A stretch of DNA of 64,000 bases from JBFXAF01 sp050184585 (GTDB lineage Bacteria; Pseudomonadota; Alphaproteobacteria; Rhizobiales; Rhizobiaceae), in assembly GCA_050184585.1 (NCBI GenBank), contig JBFXAF010000013.1:31526-95525 (forward strand), in the 5' to 3' direction. The position numbers and the translations under genes are program-made. The notes beneath the pieces were generated by a model, which saw nothing but the letters and a program-made list of their open reading frames with translations, made no database searches and had not been told where the DNA came from. Shown here one piece after another: positions 8,862 through 17,506 of the stretch. Numbering within the stretch: position 1 is the stretch's first letter; each line of letters starts with the position of its first letter.

Positions 8862-9641
8862 ATGGAGAACGCCCATTCCGAGACGGTCGCGGCCCCGATC
8901 TCGTCTGCAGGCGCAGCCGAGGAGCAGCCCCGCTACCGACAGATCCACGCGATGCTGCGCGAGCGCATCGCCGACGGCCGTTATCCGGTCGGGTCCAATC
9001 TCCCCACGGAGATGGACCTCTGCGCGGAATTCGGCGTCAGCCGCTACACCGTGCGCGAAGCGCTGCGACGCCTTGTCGAGCAGGGCTTGCTCGCCCGGCG
9101 GCAAGGCTCCGGCTCGGAGGTGATTTCGGCTCAGCCGGGGCACGGCTTCGTTCACAACGTTCGCTCGCTGGCCGATCTCTTCCAGTATGCGCTCGATACC
9201 CATCTCGATATCCGTTCGATCCGCAGCGTCGCGGCGGACGAGCCGCTTGCCTCGCTGGTTGGCGGACAGCCGGGATCGCGCTGGCTGATGGTCAAGGGCA
9301 TCCGCCGCACCGAGCGCGGCGGCAACGCGATCTGCGTGACGCATTCCTACATTCCGCAGCGCCTCGCCTGGTTCGAGCCAGAGATCAGGACGTGCGTTGG
9401 CCCGTTCTACGCCAGGCTCGAGGAGCGCGCCGGCGAGCCCATCGTCGATGCGGTGCAGGAGATCAACGCCGAACCCATGTCGCGCGAGATCGCCCAAGGA
9501 CTTGGCGCCCGAACCGGCGACTTCGCGCTGCGCCTGCTCCGCCGGTACTCCTCGAAGGACGGCACCTTGGTGGCCTCCTTCAACTGGCATCCCGCGGTCG
9601 AGTTCACCTACCGCATGCAGCTCCAGCGCAGCCGCTCGTAG
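8862..9641 (+). CDS. GntR-family transcriptional regulator (HutC/UTRA type)
   Basis: About 259 residues. The N-terminal winged helix-turn-helix is clear (YRQIHAMLRERIADGRYPVG, then SRYTVREALRRLVEQGLLAR). The C-terminal half looks like a UTRA ligand-binding domain (HSYIPQRLAWFE, TGDFALRLLRRY). This subfamily usually represses adjacent catabolic operons and is released by a pathway metabolite. It follows the amidase on the same strand, so it is the likely regulator of the 16-8766 cluster. I chose the ATG at 8862; the frame is open upstream, with another ATG at 8766. Confidence 0.85.
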   Translation: MENAHSETVAAPISSAGAAEEQPRYRQIHAMLRERIADGRYPVGSNLPTEMDLCAEFGVSRYTVREALRRLVEQGLLARRQGSGSEVISAQPGHGFVHNVRSLADLFQYALDTHLDIRSIRSVAADEPLASLVGGQPGSRWLMVKGIRRTERGGNAICVTHSYIPQRLAWFEPEIRTCVGPFYARLEERAGEPIVDAVQEINAEPMSREIAQGLGARTGDFALRLLRRYSSKDGTLVASFNWHPAVEFTYRMQLQRSRS

Positions 9642-9645
9642 GGCC

Positions 9646-10515
9646 TCAGGGCCATTCCGCGAAGCTCACGGTCGGCGGCGCCTCGCCGCGCGCCGCCGCA
9701 AGCGCACGCTGCTTTCGATAGGCTCCCGGCGCGACGCCGATCGTGCGTCGGAAGAAGCTGGAGAAATGCGCCGGATCCGCGAAACCGAGCGCATGGCCGA
9801 GACGCTGGATCGTCACCGTGGATCGTTCCAGCCGGAAGGCCGCCTCTTGGGCCAGCCGCTGCGACACCAGCGCCTTCGGGGATTTCCCCGTTCCGGCGGT
9901 GCAGATCGCATGCAGCCGGTCCGTCGAGACGCCGAGCGTCACGGCATAGCGGGCGATCCTCCAGTGATTGCGGAAGTTGATCTCGACGAGTTGACGGAAT
10001 CCCTGCAGCACGCTGCCGGCATCTCCGGCGCCGGGCGTGTCGGCGATCCCGCCGCCGGATACGCGCAGCGCCCCCACCAGCGCGATCCTCAGCAACGCCG
10101 ACAGCACCAGCGGCGTGCCCGCCTGCGGCGTACGCAATTCGCCGACCATGGCGTTGAAGCAGCGTTCGAGCACCTGGGCATGCTCGGCATGGCCAGCCAG
10201 CGACAGCACGAAGCTGCGATCGACGATGTCGCGCAACCCGGCGGATTCGGCCTCGTCGCCGATCGCCGCCGCCAGCACCAGGTCGTCGAAGGAGGCCCTG
10301 AAGCCGGTCGTCCCCGCTTCGGTGCGCAGCCTTCCAGACCGCGGATCGCCGAGCCAGGCCAAGGCCGGACCCTCGATCGCGAACCGTTGTCGTCCGACTT
10401 CGGCCTCGCCCGTCCCGTCGGTGACGAGCACGGCCTGCCGGGCTGGCTCGTCGCTCTCGCGGTTGAACGACCAGCTGCGCGGGAACAGTGCGCTCTCGAT
10501 CCTTTCCGCCTTCAT
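9646..10515 (-). CDS. AraC-family transcriptional regulator
   Basis: A 289-residue regulator. The C-terminal AraC/XylS DNA-binding domain is well marked: LAQEAAFRLERSTVTIQRLG, then GFADPAHFSSFFRRTIGVAPGAYR. The N-terminal part is a probable ligand-binding domain with no family signature I can name. It is divergent from the aldehyde dehydrogenase/ABC transporter operon starting at 10750, with 234 bp between them. That gap holds a tandem direct repeat typical of AraC operators (10571-10603). It is most likely the activator of that operon. Confidence 0.85.
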   Translation of the reverse strand: MKAERIESALFPRSWSFNRESDEPARQAVLVTDGTGEAEVGRQRFAIEGPALAWLGDPRSGRLRTEAGTTGFRASFDDLVLAAAIGDEAESAGLRDIVDRSFVLSLAGHAEHAQVLERCFNAMVGELRTPQAGTPLVLSALLRIALVGALRVSGGGIADTPGAGDAGSVLQGFRQLVEINFRNHWRIARYAVTLGVSTDRLHAICTAGTGKSPKALVSQRLAQEAAFRLERSTVTIQRLGHALGFADPAHFSSFFRRTIGVAPGAYRKQRALAAARGEAPPTVSFAEWP

Positions 10516-10570
10516 TCCATATCCTTAGCCGGCAAGAGACCGGGCGCTCCGGTCACAAAGACGCTATCAA

Positions 10571-10603
10571 CCAGATATTTGCTACAAATAGCCAGATTTT
10601 CGC
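10571..10603. promoter_or_regulatory. Candidate AraC-type operator (tandem direct half-sites)
   Basis: Two 12-bp direct repeats, CCAGATATTTGC (10571-10582) and CCAGATTTTCGC (10592-10603), match at 10 of 12 positions. Their starts are 21 bp apart, two helical turns. AraC-family dimers classically bind same-facing half-sites with this spacing. The pair lies between the araC-type gene and the dehydrogenase operon, 147 bp before the latter's start. Confidence 0.55.
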
Positions 10604-10749
10604 ATTTCCGAAACAGGCCCGGCTCCTGTTGTGTTCTGATCGGGCCAAAGCGCGGTCTCCCGGGAGGAGCCTTGGGACTGCGCCGGCACGCCCCAAGAGC
10701 GAAGCATCGCGGCTTTCCGGGCAAACGTCCGGGCAAGGGAGGAGCCGAC

Positions 10750-12213
10750 ATGAACGTCATGGCCCGCAGTTCGGTCGTCCCGAACGCACCCGAGCGTTTC
10801 TTCATCGGCGGCAAGTGGCTGGAGCCGATTTCGAGCGCACGGCTCAAGATCATCTCGCCCGTCACCGAGGAGCTGGTCCTCAGCTATCCCGAGGCGGGTC
10901 CGGCCGACATCGACCGCGCCGTCGCCGCGGCGCGCGATGCTTTCGACAACGGCCCATGGCCGCGCATGGCCGCTTCGGAGCGGGCGCGATATCTGCGCAA
11001 GGTCGCGGACCTGCTGACCGAGCGGCTCGACGACATCGCCTATTCCTGGACGCTGCAGGTCGGCGCGCCGATCATGCTGACCAAGAAGCTGGTCGGCCAG
11101 AACCCGACGCTGTTTCGCTATTATGCCGACCTGATCGAGACCTACCCCTTCGTAGACGATCGCAAGCGCGACGACGGCGGCAAGGTCAAGGTGGTGAAGG
11201 AGCCTGTCGGCGTCTGCGCGGCCATCACCCCCTGGAACGCGCCGCTGGTGCTGCTCTCCTACAAGATCGCCGCGGGCCTGGCCGCCGGCTGCACGATGGT
11301 GGCGAAGCCATCGCCCGAGACCCCGCTCGAGGCCTACATCCTGGCCGAATGCATCGAGAAGGCCGACCTGCCCGCCGGTGTGTTCAACCTGGTGCCGTCC
11401 GGCCGCGAGGGTGGCGACCATCTCGTCCGCCACAAATGGGTCGACAAGGTCGCCTTCACCGGCTCGACCGGGGCGGGAAAACACATCGCGCAGGTCTGCG
11501 CCGAGCGGCTGGCGCGCGTCAGTCTCGAACTCGGCGGCAAGTCGGCCGCGGTGTTCCTGGAGGACGCCGACTTCAAGGCGGCGTTGCCCAGCCTCATGGT
11601 CTACACCATGCCGATCACCGGCCAGGTCTGCTTCTCGCTCACCCGCATCCTCGTGCCGGAGAAACGCAAGCAGGAATTCCTGGACATCTATCTGGGGGCG
11701 GTCTCGAACATAAAGGTCGGCGACCCGTTCGACCCGGCGACCCAGATGGGGCCGCTCACCATGGCCCGGCAACGCGCCCGCGTCGAAGGCTATATCGCCG
11801 CCGGCCGCGCCGAGGGCGCGAAGATCGCCTGTGGCGGCGGCCGGCCCAAGGACCTCGACAAGGGCTACTTCATCGAGCCTACCGTCTTCACCGACGTGCT
11901 GCCCGACATGAAGATCGCCCAGGAGGAGATCTTCGGCCCGGTCGTGTCGGTCATTGCCTACGCCGACGAGGACGACGCCGCGCGCAAGGCCAACAACTCG
12001 TCCTACGGTCTCAACGCGTCGGTCTACTCGGCCGATCCGGAGCGGGCATTCAGGATGGCGCGAAGGATCCGCTCCGGAACCGTCACGATCAACGGCGTCA
12101 TCATCGATCCCAAGCATCCCTTCGGCGGCTACAAGCAGTCAGGTATGGGACGCGAAGGAGGTCCCGAAGGTCTCGAGAACTATATCGAGACCAAGACGGT
12201 CCAGTTCGCCTGA
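10750..12213 (+). CDS. NAD(P)+-dependent aldehyde dehydrogenase
   Basis: A 487-residue aldehyde dehydrogenase of normal length. The catalytic Glu lies in LELGGKSAAVFLEDAD and the nucleophilic Cys in GQVCFSLTRILVP. VAFTGSTGAGK belongs to the cofactor-binding region and EEIFGPVVSVI is a conserved late motif. It oxidises an aldehyde to a carboxylate in the cytosol. The ATG at 10750 has a GGGAGGAG ribosome site. It is the first gene of an operon with a second dehydrogenase 26 nt later and a HAAT transporter, downstream of the AraC-type operator. Confidence 0.92.
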   Translation: MNVMARSSVVPNAPERFFIGGKWLEPISSARLKIISPVTEELVLSYPEAGPADIDRAVAAARDAFDNGPWPRMAASERARYLRKVADLLTERLDDIAYSWTLQVGAPIMLTKKLVGQNPTLFRYYADLIETYPFVDDRKRDDGGKVKVVKEPVGVCAAITPWNAPLVLLSYKIAAGLAAGCTMVAKPSPETPLEAYILAECIEKADLPAGVFNLVPSGREGGDHLVRHKWVDKVAFTGSTGAGKHIAQVCAERLARVSLELGGKSAAVFLEDADFKAALPSLMVYTMPITGQVCFSLTRILVPEKRKQEFLDIYLGAVSNIKVGDPFDPATQMGPLTMARQRARVEGYIAAGRAEGAKIACGGGRPKDLDKGYFIEPTVFTDVLPDMKIAQEEIFGPVVSVIAYADEDDAARKANNSSYGLNASVYSADPERAFRMARRIRSGTVTINGVIIDPKHPFGGYKQSGMGREGGPEGLENYIETKTVQFA

Positions 12214-12239
12214 CGGGACGAGCGAGGCAGGCGGGCGCG

Positions 12240-13634
12240 ATGCTGGAAAGGACGGCTCAGGTCTATGGCGCGGTGGCGGTGCGTGTGCCGACCGCCGGCA
12301 TCGCGGAGGCCAGGCATGCGGCCAATGTTGCCGCCGCGGCCTTTCCGAACTGGTCGTCGACTGGCCCGGCCCAGCGCCGCGCCCTGCTCGACCGCGCCGC
12401 CGACATCATGCTCCGCCGCGCCGAGGACTTCATCCGCGTCATCACCGCCGAGACCGGCGGCATGCGCGAATGGGGCGAGTTGAACGTCAGGCTCGGCGCC
12501 TCGATCATCCGGGAGGCGGCCGCGATCGCCACGCAGATCGCCGGCGAGGTCATCCCCGCCGACAAGCCCGGCCTGCTCTCCATGGCGATCCGCCAGCCCT
12601 GCGGCGTGGTGCTGTCCATGGCGCCATGGAACGCACCCGTTGTCCTCGGCTCGCGTGCGCTCGCCGTGCCGCTCGCCTGCGGCAACACGGTCGTCTTCAA
12701 GGCCTCCGAACTGTGCCCCGGCGTGCATTCCCTGCTTGGCGACATCTTCGCCGAGGCAGGCTTCCCGGAAGGCGTGGTGACGGTGCTTCACAATGCCGAG
12801 GACCATGCGACGGAGGTCGTCGAGACGCTGGTCGCCCATCCGGCCGTGCGGCGTGTCAACTTCACCGGCTCGACCCGCGCGGGCCGGTTGATCGCCGGCA
12901 TCTGCGCGCGGCACCTGAAGAAGTGCCTGCTGGAACTCGGCGGCAAGGCGGCGCTGATCGTCCTGGACGACGCCGACATCGACGAGGCGGCGCGCGCGGC
13001 GGCCTACGGCGCCTACTTCCATCAGGGCCAGATCTGCATGTCGACGGAGCGGCTGATCGTCCACGAGGCGGTGGCCGACGCCTTCACCGCGAGGCTCCGC
13101 GACATCGCCACCGGCCTGACGCCGCACGATTCTGGCTCCCCGGCGGGCTGGTTCGGGCCAATGATCGGCGAGCAGGCGGCGCTCCGGGTCAAGGGACTGA
13201 TCGACGACGCGCTTCGCAAGGGCGCGCGTCTCGTCGCCGGCGGCGGGCAGCGCGGCGCATTCCTCGAGGCGACGATCCTGGACGGCGTCACTTCCGACAT
13301 GCGCGTCTATCACGAGGAGACGTTCGGACCGGTTGCCTCGATCATCCGCTTCGCCGATCTGGACGAGGCCGTCTCGACCGCCAACGACACCGAGTACGGG
13401 CTCGCCGCATCGGTCTTCAGCAGCGACGTCACGCGCGCGCTGGACGTGGCCAGGCGACTGGAGACCGGCATCTGCCACATCAACGGCTCAACGATCCACG
13501 ACGAGCCGCAGATGCCCTTCGGCGGCATGAAGTCCTCCGGCTATGGCCGCTTCGGCGGCAGGGCCGGCATCGACGAATTCACCGAACTCCGGTGGATCAC
13601 GATCCAGAGCGGGAAACAGGATTATCCGTTCTGA
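12240..13634 (+). CDS. Aldehyde dehydrogenase (vanillin/salicylaldehyde dehydrogenase-like)
   Basis: A 464-residue aldehyde dehydrogenase. The Glu motif is LLELGGKAALIVLDDADID and the catalytic Cys is in HQGQICMSTERLIVHE. That context resembles the aromatic-aldehyde branch (vanillin, salicylaldehyde), as do the short N-terminus and INGSTIHDEPQMPFGGMKSSG. It lies 26 nt after the first dehydrogenase and 50 nt before the transporter's binding-protein gene. Two different dehydrogenases back to back suggest a dialdehyde or successive aldehyde intermediates. The aromatic assignment is by motif similarity only. Confidence 0.88.
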   Translation: MLERTAQVYGAVAVRVPTAGIAEARHAANVAAAAFPNWSSTGPAQRRALLDRAADIMLRRAEDFIRVITAETGGMREWGELNVRLGASIIREAAAIATQIAGEVIPADKPGLLSMAIRQPCGVVLSMAPWNAPVVLGSRALAVPLACGNTVVFKASELCPGVHSLLGDIFAEAGFPEGVVTVLHNAEDHATEVVETLVAHPAVRRVNFTGSTRAGRLIAGICARHLKKCLLELGGKAALIVLDDADIDEAARAAAYGAYFHQGQICMSTERLIVHEAVADAFTARLRDIATGLTPHDSGSPAGWFGPMIGEQAALRVKGLIDDALRKGARLVAGGGQRGAFLEATILDGVTSDMRVYHEETFGPVASIIRFADLDEAVSTANDTEYGLAASVFSSDVTRALDVARRLETGICHINGSTIHDEPQMPFGGMKSSGYGRFGGRAGIDEFTELRWITIQSGKQDYPF

Positions 13635-13684
13635 TGAGCAGCCGACGCGGAGAGCCGCGTCATTGGACAAATGGGAGGAAGGAC

Positions 13685-14884
13685 ATGAACAGACGCATGA
13701 TGATCGCCCTCGCCGCCTCGGTGGCCGCGATGGGATTGGCCTCGACGGGCGCGTTCGCCCAGGAGACCATTAAGCTCGGCGCCAGCGCGGCGAAGACCGG
13801 GCCGCTCGCGGGCGGCGCCGCCATGACCCACTGGCCGAACATCCAGCTCTGGATGAAGGAAGTGAACGATGCCGGCGGCCTGAAGGTCGGCGACAAGCAG
13901 ATGAAGATCGAACTCGTCGAATATGACGACAAGACCAATGGCGAGGAGGCGATCAAGAACATCCAGCGCCTGGCGACGGTCGACAATGTCGACTTCATCG
14001 TCGCACCCTACTCGACCGGCCTGAACATCGCCGCCGCGCCGATGATCGCACGCTACGGCTATCCGCATATCGCGACCACGGCGGCGACTGACGGCGTGAA
14101 GGACTTCGCGTCGCGCTGGCCGAACTCCTTCTGGATGCTCGGCACGTCGACGCAGCTCGCCAACGGCATCGTCTCGACCCTGACGAAAATGAAGGAGAAG
14201 GGCGACATCGGCAACAAGGTCGCGCTGGTGAACGTCGCCGATGCGTTCGGGCTCGAACTCGTCGGCGCCGCCAAGCCGGCGCTTGCCGCCGCCGGATTCG
14301 AGATCGTCTACGAGACCTCGTATCCGCTGGGCACCCAGGACCTCGCGCCTGTGATCAGCCAGGCCAAGGCCGCCGCGCCGGATGCCTTCATCGCGTTCTC
14401 CTATCCGGGCGACACCTTCGCGCTGACCGAGCAGGCTCAGGTGCAGGACCTCAACGTCGGGGTGTTCTACACCGGCGTCGGCACCGCCTTCCCGCCCTTC
14501 GCGGGTCGCTTCAAGGAAGCCGCCAACGGCGTCATGGGCATCGGCGGCATCGACAGCAGCGATCCGAAGGTCAAGGCCTACATCGACATGCACAAGTCGG
14601 TGATCAACGCAGACCCGGATTACTGGGCGAGCGCGACGACCTATGCCGGCCTGCAGATCCTCGGCCAGGCGATCGAGAAGGCGGGCAGCCTCGACAAGGC
14701 CGCCGTCGTCGAGGCGATCAAGACGGGAACGTTCGACACCGTCATCGGCCCGATCTCGATGCCGGACAACGTCAATCCCAAGGTCTGGACCGTCGGGCAG
14801 TGGGACAACGGCGTCTTCAAGGCGGTCGCGGCCGAGGGCCTCGGCACCGCCGCCGAGCCGGTGAAGAAGGCAGGCTGGAAGTAA
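13685..14884 (+). CDS. HAAT-family ABC transporter substrate-binding protein (LivJ-like)
   Basis: A 399-residue periplasmic protein with a clear Sec signal peptide, cleaved probably after AFA near residue 25. The mature part begins ETIKLGASAAKTGPLAGG, the classic opening of type I periplasmic binding proteins of the Leu/Ile/Val group. In proteobacteria the group binds amino acids, short amides, urea and aromatic acids. It is followed by two permeases and two ATPases, forming a complete importer. Given the flanking aldehyde dehydrogenases, the ligand is more likely an aromatic or aldehyde-yielding compound than an amino acid (inference). Confidence 0.9.
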   Translation: MNRRMMIALAASVAAMGLASTGAFAQETIKLGASAAKTGPLAGGAAMTHWPNIQLWMKEVNDAGGLKVGDKQMKIELVEYDDKTNGEEAIKNIQRLATVDNVDFIVAPYSTGLNIAAAPMIARYGYPHIATTAATDGVKDFASRWPNSFWMLGTSTQLANGIVSTLTKMKEKGDIGNKVALVNVADAFGLELVGAAKPALAAAGFEIVYETSYPLGTQDLAPVISQAKAAAPDAFIAFSYPGDTFALTEQAQVQDLNVGVFYTGVGTAFPPFAGRFKEAANGVMGIGGIDSSDPKVKAYIDMHKSVINADPDYWASATTYAGLQILGQAIEKAGSLDKAAVVEAIKTGTFDTVIGPISMPDNVNPKVWTVGQWDNGVFKAVAAEGLGTAAEPVKKAGWK

Positions 14885-14949
14885 CCTTACGATGCGACCG
14901 GCGCGGCGGATGCTGTCCGCCGCGCCGGATAGTGCCCTAGGCTGACACC

Positions 14950-15816
14950 ATGAACATGCTCATCACCGGCATATTGCTGAGCGGCACCTATGCGCTGATC
15001 GCGCTGGGGCTGACGCTCCAGTATGGCGTCGCCCGCATCATGAACCTCGGCAACGGCGAGACGCTCGTCGCGGCCTGCTTCGTCGCCTTCTGGCTGTATA
15101 CGGGCCTCTCCATCAATCCGCTGGTCGGCCTGCTGATCATCGCGCCGGGCGCGTTCGTCCTGAACTGGGCGATCTATGAGGTCGCGCTGAAGCCGCTGGT
15201 CCGCCGCGCGAAGAACCGTGGGCAACTGGAGGGCGATTCCATCCTCGCCACCTTCGGCCTGCTGTTCCTGCTCCAGGGCCTGATGCTGCTCGCCTTCGGC
15301 GGCGAGTATCGCTCCTACACCTTCCTCGCCGAACCTTTCGCCATCCTCGGCAACTCCTACGGCTTGAACCGCATCGTCGCCTTCTTCGCCGCCGTCCTCA
15401 TCGCCGGCGGACTATGGTTCTTCCTCTATCGAACGCGCTACGGCACGGCGCTGAGGGCCGTCGCCGTCGATCCGAACGCCGCAAACCTGGTGGCGATCGA
15501 CGTCGGCCGCGCCGCCGCCTTCGCCTTCGCGCTGGGCGGCGCGCTCACCGCATGCGGCGGGGCGCTGCTCTCGACCTTCTATACGTTCAATCCGTCGATG
15601 GGCGTCGTCTTCACCATGAAGGCGCTGATCATCGTCATCATGGGCGGCGTCGGCGACATGCGCGGCGCCGTGCTCGCGGCGGTGATCCTCGGCATCTCGG
15701 AGACGATGGTCGCGAGCCTCATCGACCCCGGCCTGACGCTAGCGGCCACCTACACGCTGTTCATTCTCGTCCTGCTGTTCAGGCCGCAGGGCATCTTCGG
15801 CAGGTCGCCGTCATGA
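14950..15816 (+). CDS. HAAT ABC transporter permease (LivH-like)
   Basis: A 288-residue membrane protein with about eight hydrophobic segments. LivH-type signatures include YGVARIMNLGNGE near the N-terminus and FTMKALIIVIMGGVGDMRGAVLAAVILG near the C-terminus. It pairs with the LivM-like protein that follows; the stop and next start overlap as ATGA, so the two are translationally coupled. Confidence 0.92.
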   Translation: MNMLITGILLSGTYALIALGLTLQYGVARIMNLGNGETLVAACFVAFWLYTGLSINPLVGLLIIAPGAFVLNWAIYEVALKPLVRRAKNRGQLEGDSILATFGLLFLLQGLMLLAFGGEYRSYTFLAEPFAILGNSYGLNRIVAFFAAVLIAGGLWFFLYRTRYGTALRAVAVDPNAANLVAIDVGRAAAFAFALGGALTACGGALLSTFYTFNPSMGVVFTMKALIIVIMGGVGDMRGAVLAAVILGISETMVASLIDPGLTLAATYTLFILVLLFRPQGIFGRSPS

Positions 15817-16775
15817 CCCCGCTTTCCCGCGACGAGATGAAGACGCTGGCGATCGGCGTGGCGCTGGTCGCGTTGGCGGCGCTGCTTCCGCTCTTCGACC
15901 AGGGCTTCTACCTGTCGATCTCCACCAACATCATGCTCTACGCCGCGCTCTGCACGGCATGGGCGCTGTTTTCCGGACCTACGCACTACGTGTCGCTGGC
16001 GACGGCAGCCTTCTACGGACTTGGCGCCTACTCCGTCGGTCTCGGCATCGACGTCCTGCCCTATCCGCTCCTCGTGGCTGTCGCGGGCGTCACCGGCGGT
16101 CTGGTCGCTGGCCTGGTCGGCGCCGCGACGCTGCGCATCTCCGGCGTCTACTTCGTCATCTTCACCTTCGGGCTCGCCGAACTGGTGCGCCAGCTCGTCA
16201 CCTGGACCCAGACCAAGCTGGCGACCGCGATGGGACTCTACGTCTTCACCGATTTCGTCGAGGAGCACATCTACTGGATGCTGCTGGCGCTGACCGCCAC
16301 GATCTTCGTCGCCGGCTTCCTCATCGGCCGGTCGCGGCTCGGCTTCGCCATGAACGTGATCGGCAACGACGAGACGGTGGCCCGCCATGTCGGCATCGAC
16401 ACGGCGCGCTCGAAGATCGCGCTCTTCATGATCTCCGGCGCGTTCATCGCGATCGCCGGAGCAATCACCGCGCCTCGCTACACCTATATCGAGCCGCCTT
16501 CGGCGTTCAATCCGATGATCTCGTTCCTGGTCGTCATCATGGCCCTGCTCGGCGGCACGAAGCGGCTCTGGGGGCCGCTGGTCGGCGTCATTCCCTTCAC
16601 CATCGCGATGGACTTCATCTCGGCGCGGTTTCCGAACCATACCTCCATCGTCATCGGCCTCGCCTTCCTCGCCATCGTCTATTTCATCCCGAGCGGCATC
16701 ACCGGACTGATCGAGCAGGCCCGCGCCCGTATCGAGGCGCGGCGCGCGAAGATCGGCGCGGAGAAGACGGCATGA
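15813..16775 (+). CDS. HAAT ABC transporter permease (LivM-like)
   Basis: A 320-residue inner-membrane protein with eight to ten hydrophobic helices. LivM hallmarks are FSGPTHYVSLATAAFYGLGAY, LRISGVYFVIFTFGLAEL and, near the end, LGGTKRLWGPLVGV. It forms the translocation channel with the preceding permease. Its start overlaps the upstream stop by 4 nt and its stop overlaps the next start by 4 nt. Confidence 0.92.
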   Translation: MTPLSRDEMKTLAIGVALVALAALLPLFDQGFYLSISTNIMLYAALCTAWALFSGPTHYVSLATAAFYGLGAYSVGLGIDVLPYPLLVAVAGVTGGLVAGLVGAATLRISGVYFVIFTFGLAELVRQLVTWTQTKLATAMGLYVFTDFVEEHIYWMLLALTATIFVAGFLIGRSRLGFAMNVIGNDETVARHVGIDTARSKIALFMISGAFIAIAGAITAPRYTYIEPPSAFNPMISFLVVIMALLGGTKRLWGPLVGVIPFTIAMDFISARFPNHTSIVIGLAFLAIVYFIPSGITGLIEQARARIEARRAKIGAEKTA

Positions 16776-17506
16776 CCGCGCCCGCCCTTTCCGTCTCCGG
16801 CGCCCGCAAGGCCTTCGGTGGTCTCGTCGCGGTCAACGACGTCTCCTTCGACGTGCGCGAGGGCGAACTCTTCGGCCTGATCGGCCCGAACGGCTCGGGC
16901 AAGACCACGCTCCTCAATCTGATCTCCGGTGCGCTGCCCCCGACCGCCGGCGAGATCAGGCTCTCCGGCGAGCCGATCTCGGGTCTCGCCCCGCACCACA
17001 TCGCCAGGAAGGGGGTCTCGCGCACCTTCCAGCTCGTGCGCGTCCTGCCCGGCCTGTCGGCCGAGGAGAACGTGATGGCCGGCGCGGTCTTCGGCCATCA
17101 CCGGCTGTGGGGCGACGAGGCGCGCGACCGCGCCAGTTCCCTGCTCGACCGGGTCGGTTTGCGCGGCCGTGCGCATCTCCCGGTCTCGGCCATGACCTAC
17201 ATCGATCAGAAGCGCGTCGAGCTCGCCCGCGCGCTGGCCTCCTCGCCGAAACTGCTGCTGCTCGACGAGTGGCTGGCCGGCCTCAACCCGTCGGAGCTGA
17301 AGGTCGGCGTCGACCTCGTCGCCGGGCTCGCGCGCGAGGGCCGCACCATCGTCATGGTCGAGCATGTGATGGACGCGATCCGCACGCTGTGCGGGCGCTG
17401 CGTCGTCATGAACTCCGGCCGCAAGATCGCCGAGGGGCCGGTCGCCGCCGTACTGTCCGACCCCGAGGTCGTTCGCGCCTATCTGGGGGACGACGACGAT
17501 GCTTGA
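16772..17506 (+). CDS. HAAT ABC transporter ATPase (LivG-like) with altered signature motif
   Basis: A 244-residue ATPase. The Walker A is GPNGSGKTT (38-46), Walker B LLLLDE (161-166), and the switch His is at 198. Where LivG proteins have LSYGQQRR or LSGGQ, this one reads MTYIDQKR (141-148): the conserved Gly is Ile and the preceding Ser is Thr. After Walker B, DEW replaces the usual DEP. The gene overlaps its neighbours by 4 and 8 nt, so it is an integral part of the transporter operon and not an isolated remnant. ATP-hydrolysis geometry may be asymmetric with the partner ATPase. Confidence 0.9.
   Translation: MTAPALSVSGARKAFGGLVAVNDVSFDVREGELFGLIGPNGSGKTTLLNLISGALPPTAGEIRLSGEPISGLAPHHIARKGVSRTFQLVRVLPGLSAEENVMAGAVFGHHRLWGDEARDRASSLLDRVGLRGRAHLPVSAMTYIDQKRVELARALASSPKLLLLDEWLAGLNPSELKVGVDLVAGLAREGRTIVMVEHVMDAIRTLCGRCVVMNSGRKIAEGPVAAVLSDPEVVRAYLGDDDDA

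Noticed and set aside
9397..10749. Open frame continuing upstream of the aldehyde dehydrogenase through the AraC-type gene
   Set aside because: The upstream part is antisense to a clear AraC protein; the true start is the ATG at 10750 with a strong ribosome site.
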